64,000 nt of DNA from Pannonibacter sp051860505 (lineage in GTDB: Bacteria; Pseudomonadota; Alphaproteobacteria; Rhizobiales; Stappiaceae), in NCBI RefSeq assembly GCF_051860505.1, contig NZ_JBHYDX010000004.1, forward strand, positions 1 through 64,000, written 5' to 3'. The number at the start of each line of letters is the position of its first letter. Within the stretch, counting starts at the first letter, position 1. Shown one piece after another: positions 39,108 through 47,740 of this stretch. The position numbers were made by a program, and so were the translations under genes. Under the pieces are notes generated by a model. It searched no databases. It saw only the letters and a program-made list of their open reading frames with translations, and was not told the origin of the DNA.

Positions 39108-40296
39108 TGTGTTCAAGCATCTCCAGGATAAGCCGCTCATGCGAGTGATCACGCATGCTGACCGTGCGCGGCGGACGGATTGTCACCGGCACAACGGTTT
39201 CGACGTCGTCCACTTCCACGGTCACCTCGATCTTGGCATGCACGATCCTGAGATCCCTGATGTCGAGATCGGCAGCGATCTGCTTCAGACGCGCGATGGC
39301 ATTGCTGGCATCATTGATGGTCAGGAACCAGGGCGATCGGCGCAAGCGTCCGGTCTGTGTCAACTCCGCTTCATCCACACGCAGTTCCCGAAGGGCGACA
39401 TGCGTGATTTCGCCCTTCGGGTCGATGTGGAACCGGAAGGCCTGCCCGTGGTCCTGCAAGGGAGCCAGCGAGTAGAGCTGCTGGCTGGCGGCAGCCTCGA
39501 AGGTGTCTGCATCGCCCAGCACATGTTTGCCGAAGATCCGGACGAGGGCCTTGGCGTCAGTGGCGGACTTCGATCCGACTGACACGGCGCCGCGCCGTGG
39601 ATCGAACTCGATCGTCGACTGGATGATCTCGCGGAACTTGAGAGTGTCCTCGGTGCCTTCCTGATCCACGTTCCGGGTCTCGGCCTTGGAGCCGTGCAGG
39701 ATCAGGATGCGCAGGAGGTCGTCTTCCTCAAACCAGCGCACATCACAATAGTGGCCGTTGTAACGACCGGCGAAATGCGCACGCACCGCTTCGGCAAAGG
39801 CCTCGCGCACGGCCGCTTCCTGGTGCTGCGGCACCAGATCTTCGCGGTCAGCGTCGCGTTCCAGCCGGGTCGAGTGCGCGAGGAAGGCTGCCGCACTGAG
39901 CGCCCTGTCGAAGATCACGCGTTGGTCCAGCCAGGTCACCAGAGCAATGAACCTCGGTGTGAACCGCAGATCGTCCGTGCATCCGTCAACACTGTACCGC
40001 GCCAGGAGATCGACACCCGCCTCCTGTGCGATCTCCTGAATGATCCTCATGCCGGGGTCGGTCGAGAGCGTTGTGATGTTGTAGAGGGCAAATTGCAGCA
40101 CTGCCGGGAAACGGTTGTCTGCCTTTGCGAAGAGGTCGAAGACGGCTTCGCGCCGATCTGCCTCGCCGGCCGGCAATGCGTCCCAATCGAGGTCGATCGT
40201 GTCCATGAACGGGGCGAGGAACCGTCTCAGCAGATCAAGATCGACTGTTCGCGCAAAGGCCCTGTCGACGAAGTTTCGTATTCTCCTCGGCATCAT
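39055..40296 (-). CDS. Unknown 413-residue protein paired with the winged-helix gene
   Basis: A 413-residue protein that matches no family known to me. It starts MMPRRIRNFVDRAFARTVDL. It has a helical N-terminal half with several tryptophans and charged patches (FIALVTWLDQRVIFDRALSA) and a C-terminal half ending in VEVDDVETVVPVTIRPPRTV and an alanine-rich tail. No Walker, nuclease or membrane motif is seen. It is the first of a two-gene unit with the winged-helix protein. Codon use looks like its neighbours. Confidence 0.55.
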   Translation of the reverse strand: MMPRRIRNFVDRAFARTVDLDLLRRFLAPFMDTIDLDWDALPAGEADRREAVFDLFAKADNRFPAVLQFALYNITTLSTDPGMRIIQEIAQEAGVDLLARYSVDGCTDDLRFTPRFIALVTWLDQRVIFDRALSAAAFLAHSTRLERDADREDLVPQHQEAAVREAFAEAVRAHFAGRYNGHYCDVRWFEEDDLLRILILHGSKAETRNVDQEGTEDTLKFREIIQSTIEFDPRRGAVSVGSKSATDAKALVRIFGKHVLGDADTFEAAASQQLYSLAPLQDHGQAFRFHIDPKGEITHVALRELRVDEAELTQTGRLRRSPWFLTINDASNAIARLKQIAADLDIRDLRIVHAKIEVTVEVDDVETVVPVTIRPPRTVSMRDHSHERLILEMLEHNGIRKRRWTGQAAAAAE

Positions 40297-40578
40297 TCCC
40301 TCCGTTCATTCGACGGTTGCTTGTGACAGGCTGGAGATTTGCACGGGCGGGACTGCAGAAACTCCATCGGCTGGATGAGAAATTGACAACCGGAGACGCT
40401 GGCCTCGTCCGGTGGCTGCGGTCGGACACTGAACTCTGTTCTGCTTATGTCCTAACCGATGAAGCAACCAGGAGTCGAGTCATTCTGATGTGCACCCAAC
40501 GTGTCAGTCGTTATGGGACGCCAAACGAGGTGCATGAGTAGGAGACAAGGGAGTACCACCCTTTGCGGATGCTGTCCT
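40297..40578. other. Intergenic region upstream of the recombinase cassette
   Basis: About 280 bases between the divergent unit of unknown genes (minus) and the recombinase cassette (plus). It is slightly A+T-richer than its surroundings, consistent with two divergent promoters. No certain -10 element, no tRNA and no repeat were recognised. Confidence 0.5.
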
Positions 40579-40794
40579 ATGGATTGTCTTGCCAAACGCC
40601 CCAATCCGCTGCCACCGGACCGGATGAGTGCTGCTGAACGGCGGGCGGAACTCTGTGCCTTGCTGGCGTTGGGGTTGATGCGGCTTCACGTTAAAAAATC
40701 TGCTCAAATTACCGACGAGAATGACAAAAGCTGCCTACACTATTCGGCCGACCAATGCCGTCATGCAACTCCAACCGACCGGAGAAATGCATGA
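40579..40794 (+). CDS. Small accessory protein of the recombinase cassette
   Basis: A 71-residue protein (MDCLAKRPNPLPPDRMSAAE, then RAELCALLALGLMRLHVKKS). Short proteins with this plan regularly precede DUF2924 and serine recombinase genes in alphaproteobacteria. It overlaps the DUF2924 gene by four bases (ATGA). M16 at 40624 is an alternative start, and the frame is open upstream from GTG 40501. Function unknown, presumably part of the recombination module. Confidence 0.65.
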   Translation: MDCLAKRPNPLPPDRMSAAERRAELCALLALGLMRLHVKKSAQITDENDKSCLHYSADQCRHATPTDRRNA

Positions 40795-41246
40795 ACACGC
40801 CCGACCCCATCCCCGCGCGCCTGGCCGCGCTCAAGACCATGCCGACGCCCGACCTGAAGAAGCAGTGGCGGGATCTGTTTGACAGCGAGCCGCCGCCGTT
40901 CAACCGGCGCTACCTGGAGTCCCGTCTGGCCTACCGCATCCAGGAACTCGCCTATGGCGGGCTGAAGCCCGAGACGGTCCGGCGGCTAGAGCGGCTGGGC
41001 GAGGAACTGGACGGCGGCGACAAGAAGAAGCGCGGCATCCGCGCAGGCCGCGACCGGCCGATTACCGGAACGCGGCTGCTGCGCGAATGGCAGGGCGCGG
41101 AGCACATCGTCACCGTCACCGCCGATGGCTTCGAGTGGCAGGGTCGGCCCTACACGTCGCTGTCGGCCATCGCCCGCGCCATCACCGGCACGCGCTGGAA
41201 TGGCTGGGTGTTCTTCGGCCTCAAGAACCTGCGGGGCCGGAAATGA
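40791..41246 (+). CDS. DUF2924 protein, recombinase partner
   Basis: A 151-residue protein of the DUF2924 family: KKQWRDLFDSEPPPFNRRYL, ESRLAYRIQELAYGGL and the C-terminal WEWQGRPYTSLSAIARAITG-like segment with TRWNGWVFFGLKN. It occurs next to serine recombinases in many mobile elements. The ATG at 40791 follows GGAGA and overlaps the previous stop; its own stop overlaps the recombinase start. It probably binds DNA or the recombinase (inference). Confidence 0.88.
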   Translation: MNTPDPIPARLAALKTMPTPDLKKQWRDLFDSEPPPFNRRYLESRLAYRIQELAYGGLKPETVRRLERLGEELDGGDKKKRGIRAGRDRPITGTRLLREWQGAEHIVTVTADGFEWQGRPYTSLSAIARAITGTRWNGWVFFGLKNLRGRK

Positions 41247-42580
41247 CAAAACTGCAGGAACAATCGAAGACCGCCCGCAAGCTGCGCTGCGCGGTCTACA
41301 CCCGGAAATCCTCTGAGGAAGGGCTGGAGCAGGAGTTCAACAGCCTGCATGCCCAGCGGGAGGCCTGCGAGGCCTTCATCGCAAGTCAGCGGTCCGAGGG
41401 CTGGGTGCTGGTCCGCGACCAGTATGACGACGGCGGCATTTCTGGTGGGACTTTGGAACGCCCCGGCCTGAAGCGACTGATGGCGGACATCGAGGACGGG
41501 CTGGTCGACGTGGTGGTGGTCTACAAGATCGACCGCCTCAGCCGCTCGCTGGCCGACTTTGCCAAGCTGGTCGAGGTGTTCGACCGCAATGGCGTGACCT
41601 TTGTCTCGGTGACCCAGTCGTTCAACACCACCACCTCCATGGGGCGGCTGACGCTGAACATCCTGCTGTCCTTTGCCCAGTTCGAGCGCGAGGTCACGGC
41701 CGAGCGCATCCGCGACAAGGTCGCCGCCAGTCGGAAGAAGGGCATGTGGATGGGCGGGATGCCGCCCTATGGCTACCGGGCCGAGAACAGGAAGCTGGTC
41801 ATTGACGAAGAGCGCGCCGGTCACGTGCGCTGGATCTTCGCCCGCTTCATCGAGATCGGCTCCGGCACAGTGCTGGCGCGGGAAATCGGTGCCCGGGGCA
41901 TCCGGTCGGTGCGCGGCAACAGCTTCGACAAGAAGTTCGTCTACCGAACGCTGAACAACCGCGCCTACCTTGGTGAAGCCGTGCACAAGGGCGACAGCTA
42001 TCCCGGCGAGCATGAGGCGATCATCGACCGCGAGACCTGGGACAAGGTTCACACCATTCTGTCAGAAAGCCCGCGCAAGCGCGCCGCCCGCACCCGTGCC
42101 GGAACCCCCGCGCTGCTGAAAGGCCTGCTGTTCGGGCCTGATGGTGCAGCGTTCTCGCCGAGCCATACGCGCAGCGGCGACAAGCTCTACCGCTACTACG
42201 TCAGCCAGACCGTCCTGCAACACGGGGCCGGCTCCTGTCCGGTGGGCCGTGTGCCCGCTGGCGAGATCGAGGCGGCGGTCATCGAACAGCTGCGCGCCGT
42301 TTTCCGCCAGCCGGAGATCGTCACCGGGACGGGGAGGGCGCTGCGCACCGCAGTGAGCAGCCTCAGCGAGGACGAGGCGCGCAAGGCCTTGCAGCAGCTG
42401 GATCCGCTGTGGGACGAACTGTTCCCCGCCGAACAGGCGCGTATCGTGGGGTTGCTGGTCGAGCGTGTCGATGTTGGTCTCGGCGGTCTGAGCCTGCGCC
42501 TGCGCCGTGATGGCCTTGTCGGGCTCGTGGCAGAGTTGGCGCGGCACGACGCAAGCAAGTCAAAGGATCAAGCGGCATGA
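41243..42580 (+). CDS. Large serine recombinase (site-specific)
   Basis: A 445-residue large serine recombinase. The resolvase-like N-terminal domain has the catalytic serine in AVYTRKSSEEGLEQEFNSLH, the block VVVYKIDRLSRSLADFAKLV and LTLNILLSFAQFEREVTAER. The recombinase domain (RAYLGEAVHKGDSYPGEHEA) and a zinc-ribbon-like part (LKGLLFGPDGAAFSPSH) follow, then a leucine-rich end. It could integrate or excise the prophage or the neighbouring island. Its target site cannot be read from this window. Expressed with three overlapping partners. Confidence 0.93.
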   Translation: MTKLQEQSKTARKLRCAVYTRKSSEEGLEQEFNSLHAQREACEAFIASQRSEGWVLVRDQYDDGGISGGTLERPGLKRLMADIEDGLVDVVVVYKIDRLSRSLADFAKLVEVFDRNGVTFVSVTQSFNTTTSMGRLTLNILLSFAQFEREVTAERIRDKVAASRKKGMWMGGMPPYGYRAENRKLVIDEERAGHVRWIFARFIEIGSGTVLAREIGARGIRSVRGNSFDKKFVYRTLNNRAYLGEAVHKGDSYPGEHEAIIDRETWDKVHTILSESPRKRAARTRAGTPALLKGLLFGPDGAAFSPSHTRSGDKLYRYYVSQTVLQHGAGSCPVGRVPAGEIEAAVIEQLRAVFRQPEIVTGTGRALRTAVSSLSEDEARKALQQLDPLWDELFPAEQARIVGLLVERVDVGLGGLSLRLRRDGLVGLVAELARHDASKSKDQAA

Positions 42581-42975
42581 CCAGAGCCGGGACCGCGATG
42601 TCGTCCACCTCCGATACCCTGACGCTGCATGTGCCGTTTCGGCTCATCAAGCGCGGTGGCCGGAAGGAAATCCGGGTGCCGGACGGCAGCGCAGAACCGC
42701 CGCGCAAGGACGACGCCCTCGTCAAGGCGCTGGCCCGTGCGTTCCGATGGAAGCGGATGCTCGAGGCAGGCGACTTCGCCACCCTGACCGATCTTGCCCG
42801 CCATGAGGGCGTCACTCCATCCTTCGTCACCCGCATCCTCCGCCTGACCCTGCTCGCGCCGGACCTCGTCGAGGCGATCCTGGACGGGAAGCAGGGGCCG
42901 AAGGTAACGCTGGCACAAGGACTGGAGCCGTTCCCCCTAGCATGGCAGCTGCAGGGCACGCATTTTTCTCTGTAG
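42577..42975 (+). CDS. Recombinase-cassette HTH protein, 132 residues
   Basis: A 132-residue protein starting at an ATG that overlaps the recombinase stop by four bases. It contains a helix-turn-helix-like block (FATLTDLARHEGVTPSFVTR, then ILRLTLLAPDLVEAILDGKQ), known as a regular companion of serine recombinases in alphaproteobacteria. It likely binds DNA near the recombination site or controls the cassette (inference). M8 at 42598 is a possible start. Confidence 0.78.
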   Translation: MTRAGTAMSSTSDTLTLHVPFRLIKRGGRKEIRVPDGSAEPPRKDDALVKALARAFRWKRMLEAGDFATLTDLARHEGVTPSFVTRILRLTLLAPDLVEAILDGKQGPKVTLAQGLEPFPLAWQLQGTHFSL

Positions 42976-42998
42976 GACAAAAACTGCATTGCGGGCGA

Positions 42999-43047
42999 TT
43001 GACTCGCCGGATGAGATAACCTAGATCTCTGTAAGCGCCTTACAGAG
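42999..43047 (+). promoter_or_regulatory. Promoter with perfect 9-bp hairpin at the start of the restriction operon
   Basis: TTGACT (42999-43004) and TAGATC (43022-43027) are spaced 17 bases. Directly after the -10 element lies the perfect inverted repeat CTCTGTAAG-cgc-CTTACAGAG (43027-43047), whose 3' arm runs into the GAGG ribosome binding site of the first restriction gene (ATG 43057), followed by five T residues. It may be an operator, a hairpin that hides the ribosome binding site, or a terminator for the recombinase cassette. Confidence 0.68.
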
Positions 43048-43056
43048 GATTTTTCC

Positions 43057-43650
43057 ATGCGGCTCGCGGAGCTCTCTGACATTCACTCCGGTTACACGGC
43101 ACGTGGCAGGCTCGAACCACTGCCTGAGGGCGGCGTGCCGGCGCTGCAGCTGCGTGATGTCGGGACGGAAGGCGCGGCACCGGGCCCAGACTTCCAACGA
43201 TACGATCTGGGCAAGCTGTCCGACAGATACTTTGTCCGTGGCGGCGAGGTCGTGTTTCGCTCGCGCGGCGAGCCGAACGCTGCGGCTGCAATTTGCGATC
43301 CGCTTCCGGAGCCTGCCGTGGTCATCGTTCCGCTGGTGATCGTTCGACCCGACCGGCGGCGAATTCTTCCAGAATACTTGGCGTGGGCGATCAACCATCC
43401 CGACGCACAGCGCAGGCTCGGCGCGGAGGCGCAGGGCACAAGTCTCAGGATGATCCCGATGGCGGCCCTCGAAAACCTCCAGATAGCCGTGCCCGACCTG
43501 CAGACGCAGAAACGTATCGTCGATCTCGACGCCCTCGCACGGCAGGAAGGGCGGTTGCTTCGGCAGCTCGCCGCTCGCCGGGAAACACTCGTAAGCGCCA
43601 TTCTCGGCGATGCTGCCAAGGCTGCCGACCAGAAGGAAATTGCCCGATGA
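43057..43650 (+). CDS. hsdS: Half-size type I restriction specificity subunit (HsdS-like)
   Basis: A 197-residue protein with a single target-recognition-type domain: N-terminal MRLAELSDIHSGYTARGRLE, mid-region YLAWAINHPDAQRRLGAEAQ and a C-terminal helix (LQTQKRIVDLDALARQEGRL) like the conserved spacer of HsdS. Full HsdS has two such domains, so this is a half subunit that might dimerise. It overlaps hsdM by four bases. A second, full HsdS lies downstream of hsdM, so the operon encodes two specificity polypeptides. Confidence 0.8.
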   Translation: MRLAELSDIHSGYTARGRLEPLPEGGVPALQLRDVGTEGAAPGPDFQRYDLGKLSDRYFVRGGEVVFRSRGEPNAAAAICDPLPEPAVVIVPLVIVRPDRRRILPEYLAWAINHPDAQRRLGAEAQGTSLRMIPMAALENLQIAVPDLQTQKRIVDLDALARQEGRLLRQLAARRETLVSAILGDAAKAADQKEIAR

Positions 43651-45164
43651 GCGACCGGATCACCCAGGATCAGATCAACAGCGCCGCGTGGGCCGCCTGC
43701 GACAGCTTCCGCGGCGCCGTCGATCCCGCGCAGTACAAGGACTACATCCTCGTGATGTTGTTCCTGAAGTATATTTCGGACCTCTGGAACGACCACCTCG
43801 AGACCTACCGCAAGCAGTATGGCGACGACGAGGCACGCATTCGCCGGCGCCTCGAGCGCGAGCGCTTCATCCTGCCTGAGGGCGCCAGCTTCTACGACCT
43901 CTACGCCCAGCGGAACGAGGCCAACATCGGCGAGCTGATCAACATCGCGCTGGAGAAGATCGAGGACGCGAACCGGGCAAAACTCGAGGGCGTCTTCCGC
44001 AACATCGACTTCAACTCCGAGGCCAATCTCGGCCGCCCGAAGGATCGCAACCGCCGCCTCAAGAACCTCCTTGAGGACTTCGCCAAGCCCGCACTCGACC
44101 TGCGCCCGTCGCGGGTGACCGAGGACATCATCGGCGAATGCTACATCTACCTGATCTCGCGTTTCGCCTCGGACGCCGGGAAGAAGGCGGGCGAGTTCTA
44201 CACGCCCACCGCCGTCTCGCGCCTGCTCGCCAAGCTGGCCGCGCCGCAGCCCGGCAACACGATCTGCGATCCCGCCTGCGGCTCCGGCTCGCTGCTGATC
44301 CAGGCCTCGCAGGAAGTCGGCTCCGAAAACTTCGCCCTCTACGGGCAAGAGGTGAACGGGGCGACCTGGGCGCTGGCCCGCATGAACATGTTCCTGCACG
44401 CGAAGGACGCGGCCCGCATCGAATGGTGCGACACGCTCAACAGCCCCGCGCTGGTCGAGGGCGACCACCTGATGCGCTTCGACGTGGTGCTTGCCAATCC
44501 GCCGTTCTCGCTCGACAAGTGGGGCGCGGAGGATGCGGACAGCGACCAGTACAAGCGCTTCTGGCGTGGCGTGCCGCCCAAGTCCAAGGGCGACTACGCC
44601 TTCATCACCCACATGATCGAAATCGCGAAGCGCCAGTCCGGCCGCGTGGCGGTGATCGTGCCCCATGGCGTGTTGTTCCGGGGCGGGGCCGAGGGGCGTA
44701 TCCGCCAGCAGCTGATCGAGGAGAACCTGCTCGACGCTGTCGTCGGCCTGCCCGCCAACCTCTTCACCACCACGGGGATCCCGGTCGCCATCCTCATCTT
44801 CGACCGCTCGCGCGAGGAAGGCGGCGCGAATGCCGGCCGCCGCGACGTGCTGTTCATCGACGCCAGCCGCGAGTTCACGCCGGGCAAGACCCAGAACGTG
44901 ATGGACGAGGCGCATGTGGCCAAGGTGCTGGAGACCTACGCCACCCGCGCCGAGGTCGCGCGGTATTCGCATCGGGCCAGCCCCGAGGAGATCGCCGGGA
45001 ACGGCTACAACCTCAACATCCCCCGCTACGTCGACACCTTCGAGGCGGAGGACGAGATCGACGTCGCCGCAGTGCAGAAGGACATCCTGCGAATTGAGGC
45101 CGAGCTGGCCGAGGTACGTGCGAAGATGGCCGAGTATCTGAAGGAGCTCGGCGTCGATGCTTAA
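43647..45164 (+). CDS. hsdM: Type I modification methyltransferase HsdM
   Basis: A 505-residue N6-adenine methyltransferase. The N-terminal helical domain (ITQDQINSAAWAACDSFRGA) is followed by motif I DPACGSGSL (D208) and the catalytic motif NPPF (N284). The block PTAVSRLLAKLAAPQPGNTI before motif I is typical. It methylates the sequence chosen by HsdS and, with HsdR, forms the restriction complex. It overlaps the half HsdS by four bases and the full HsdS by eight. Confidence 0.96.
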   Translation: MSDRITQDQINSAAWAACDSFRGAVDPAQYKDYILVMLFLKYISDLWNDHLETYRKQYGDDEARIRRRLERERFILPEGASFYDLYAQRNEANIGELINIALEKIEDANRAKLEGVFRNIDFNSEANLGRPKDRNRRLKNLLEDFAKPALDLRPSRVTEDIIGECYIYLISRFASDAGKKAGEFYTPTAVSRLLAKLAAPQPGNTICDPACGSGSLLIQASQEVGSENFALYGQEVNGATWALARMNMFLHAKDAARIEWCDTLNSPALVEGDHLMRFDVVLANPPFSLDKWGAEDADSDQYKRFWRGVPPKSKGDYAFITHMIEIAKRQSGRVAVIVPHGVLFRGGAEGRIRQQLIEENLLDAVVGLPANLFTTTGIPVAILIFDRSREEGGANAGRRDVLFIDASREFTPGKTQNVMDEAHVAKVLETYATRAEVARYSHRASPEEIAGNGYNLNIPRYVDTFEAEDEIDVAAVQKDILRIEAELAEVRAKMAEYLKELGVDA

Positions 45165-46446
45165 GGCGGCAGAAGAATGCTCGCCCAAGCGAGAGGGTTA
45201 CAAAGAAACCAAGATCGGCCTGCTCCCGACGGGCTGGGACGTCGTGAGCTTAGAGGAGATCAGCGAGTCCAGCGCACCAATTCGCTACGGTGTCGTGCAG
45301 ATCGGGCCAGACACGCCGGGTGGAGTCCCCATCGTGCCGATCAAACACATTCGGCGCATCGGAGACGTCGTACTTCATCGTGCGTCGCCCGAAATCGAAG
45401 GCCAATACAAGGGCAGCCGGGTCCAGGGCGGCGACCTCCTGCTGTCGGTCAAGGGTACGATTGGCGAAGTTGGCGTCGTACCTGAAGGCTTCGACGGGAA
45501 CATCGCACGCGAGATCGCGCGGATTCGTCCAAAGCCTTGCTGTGACGCGCAGTTCCTCTCATTGCAAATCCAAGCGCCACAGACCCAGAGACGAATAGAC
45601 AACCTTGTAGTTGGCTCGACGCGCCTAGAGTTTTCGATCCACGCGGTCCGGGACTTCATGGTGGCGCTTCCCCCACTCCCCGAACAGCGCAAGATCGCCG
45701 AGATCCTGCGGACCTGGGACGAGGCGCTCGAACAGCTCACCGCCCTCCGCGCGGCGAAGGAAAAACGCCTCGTAGGCCTTCGTGCAGCCCTCTTGTTCGG
45801 AGAGCTCCGCCTGAACGGCCAGCGGCGCAACTGGGTGCCGACGCGCCTCGGCGCGGTGACCCATGAATTGACAAAACGGAACGGGGCCAAGGGGCTTGGC
45901 CGGGACTTTGTGATGGGCGTCACGAAGGCCGAAGGCGTCGTCCCCATGCGGGAGCAGACCATCGCGGGCGACATCAGCCGCTACAAGCGCCTGCCGCCCC
46001 GTGCCTTCGCCTACAACCCGATGCGCATCAACGTCGGCTCAATCGCGATGAACGAGCGCGAAGACGAGGTGCTTGTCAGTCCCGATTACGTCGTCTTCGC
46101 GTGCAACGCGGGCGGGCTCGACCCCGACTATCTCGACCACCTGCGCAAGACGTCATGGTGGGCCCACTACATCAACAGCGGCGGCTCTGGCAGCGTGCGG
46201 CAGCGGACCTACTACGACGACCTCGCCGCACTGAAACTGCCCTTGCCTGAACTCGACGAGCAAAAGGCCATCGCCACCGTCCTGAACACCGCGCGCGCCG
46301 ACCTGGCCGCAACAGAGCGCGAGATCGAGGCCGTCACGCTGCAAAAGCGCGGCCTGATGCAGAAGCTCCTGACGGGCGAATGGCGCGTGCCGCTAGACCC
46401 CTCCGAACCCTCAGCAAGCACCGAGGAGACCGAACATGCCAGATAA
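45157..46446 (+). CDS. hsdS: Type I restriction specificity subunit HsdS (two recognition domains)
   Basis: A 429-residue HsdS with two target-recognition domains. The first central helix carries LPPLPEQRKIAEILRTWDEA, the second LPLPELDEQKAIATVLNTAR, the conserved spacer motif of HsdS. Each recognition domain binds one half of a split target. The two halves share little sequence, so the recognised half-sites should differ. The C-terminus overlaps the next gene by eleven bases. Confidence 0.94.
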   Translation: MLKAAEECSPKREGYKETKIGLLPTGWDVVSLEEISESSAPIRYGVVQIGPDTPGGVPIVPIKHIRRIGDVVLHRASPEIEGQYKGSRVQGGDLLLSVKGTIGEVGVVPEGFDGNIAREIARIRPKPCCDAQFLSLQIQAPQTQRRIDNLVVGSTRLEFSIHAVRDFMVALPPLPEQRKIAEILRTWDEALEQLTALRAAKEKRLVGLRAALLFGELRLNGQRRNWVPTRLGAVTHELTKRNGAKGLGRDFVMGVTKAEGVVPMREQTIAGDISRYKRLPPRAFAYNPMRINVGSIAMNEREDEVLVSPDYVVFACNAGGLDPDYLDHLRKTSWWAHYINSGGSGSVRQRTYYDDLAALKLPLPELDEQKAIATVLNTARADLAATEREIEAVTLQKRGLMQKLLTGEWRVPLDPSEPSASTEETEHAR

Positions 46447-46666
46447 GAAGAACTACTGGACCCAGCAGCGCCCGGACGGGAAGTGGGAGTCCAAGCGCGA
46501 AGGCGCGACGCGTGCCAGCAAGGTCACGGACACCCAGTCAGATGCCTGGGTCCATTCCCGCGAGAAGGCCGCTGAAACCAAGGGGGAGGCCTTCCTGAAG
46601 GGCCGCGACGGCAAGATCCGTGAGCGGAACACCTATGGAAAAGACCCCTATCCACCGAAAGGGTGA
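46436..46666 (+). CDS. DUF2188 protein in the restriction operon
   Basis: A 76-residue protein with the DUF2188 plan (WTQQRPDGKWESKREGATRA, SKVTDTQSDAWVHSREKAAE, and a charged end). The repeated W/K/A pattern is typical. Small DUF2188 proteins occur near mobile and restriction genes; function unknown. It overlaps the end of hsdS and is followed after three bases by the SIR2-like gene. Confidence 0.78.
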   Translation: MPDKKNYWTQQRPDGKWESKREGATRASKVTDTQSDAWVHSREKAAETKGEAFLKGRDGKIRERNTYGKDPYPPKG

Positions 46667-46669
46667 CGC

Positions 46670-47740
46670 ATGGCAGACATCCTGACATTCGATGAAGCCA
46701 TTGAGCATTCAGCGCAATTCAAGAAGCGGCACTTGTTGCTCGGCAACGGTTTCAGCATTGCCTGTCGTCCGAAGATCTTTACATACGGCTCGCTGTTTGA
46801 GCAGGCGGATTTTTCATCGGCGCCCCGCCTGCCTGAAGTATTTGACGCAGTCGGAACGACGGACTTCGAGCATATTATCAAGATGTTGGAGGACGCTTCG
46901 CGTGTCGTCCCCGTCTATTCAAAGGAGGCAACGGAGGCGGCCGCTCAAATGGCTGCAGATGCCGAAGCTCTGAAAGACATCCTCATTCAGACGGTGGCCA
47001 ACAACCACCCCAATATTCCGAATGAGATCAACGACGAGCAATTCTGGGCATGCCGCCGGTTCCTGGCTCACTTCCTTGGGGATGGGAACAAAGACGGAAA
47101 GGTTTACACCCTAAATTACGACCTCTTGCTCTACTGGACCTTGATGCACGAGGATATGGGTTTCGACGATCCCATCAGCCTTGCTGCCAACGATGGCTTT
47201 GGCCGCGACGAGGACACGGAGCCGGAATATGTGAACTGGATGGGCGAGAGCGGCGCGCACGGACAGCGCGTTCATTACCTCCACGGCGCTTTGCACCTGT
47301 TCGATGCTGGTGCGGAACTCCAGAAATACACTTGGGTCAACACTGGGAAACCCCTGCTTGAGCAAGCTCGCGAAGCCATGGGAGCGCGCAAGTTCCCGCT
47401 TTTCGTAGCCGAAGGCAAAAGCAATCAGAAGCTGGCCAAGATCAAACACAGCGCCTACTTGCACCATTCATACAAGAGCTTCTCCTCGCAAATGGGTCAG
47501 AGGAATGATGCGCTCTTCATATTTGGGCATAGCCTGGCCGAGAACGACCAGCACATTCTGAAGAAGATTGCGCGCGGCAAGGTCGGGCAGATCTACGTCG
47601 GTCTCTATGGCGATCCCAATAGTGATGGCAACAAGGCGATCAGGTCGGCTGCGAACGCCCTTGGGGCTCACCGTGATGAACGTGTCCCGCTGTCTGTTGC
47701 GTTCTTCGATGCCGGATCCGCCCAGGTGTGGGGGGCGTGA
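46670..47740 (+). CDS. DUF4917 protein, SIR2-like fold, in the restriction operon
   Basis: A 356-residue protein of the DUF4917 type. Features fit a SIR2-like Rossmann fold: KRHLLLGNGFSIACRPKIFT near residue 20, KVYTLNYDLLLYW near 145, VHYLHGALHLFDAG near 200 and ALFIFGHSLAENDQHI near 285. SIR2-like proteins in defence systems often hydrolyse NAD+. The gene lies between hsdS and hsdR and its stop overlaps the hsdR start (TGATG), so it is part of the operon. The defence function is an inference. Confidence 0.78.
   Translation: MADILTFDEAIEHSAQFKKRHLLLGNGFSIACRPKIFTYGSLFEQADFSSAPRLPEVFDAVGTTDFEHIIKMLEDASRVVPVYSKEATEAAAQMAADAEALKDILIQTVANNHPNIPNEINDEQFWACRRFLAHFLGDGNKDGKVYTLNYDLLLYWTLMHEDMGFDDPISLAANDGFGRDEDTEPEYVNWMGESGAHGQRVHYLHGALHLFDAGAELQKYTWVNTGKPLLEQAREAMGARKFPLFVAEGKSNQKLAKIKHSAYLHHSYKSFSSQMGQRNDALFIFGHSLAENDQHILKKIARGKVGQIYVGLYGDPNSDGNKAIRSAANALGAHRDERVPLSVAFFDAGSAQVWGA

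Noticed and set aside
43092..45188. A 698-residue minus-strand frame opposite hsdM
   Set aside because: Shadow of the restriction genes, whose motifs are intact on the plus strand.
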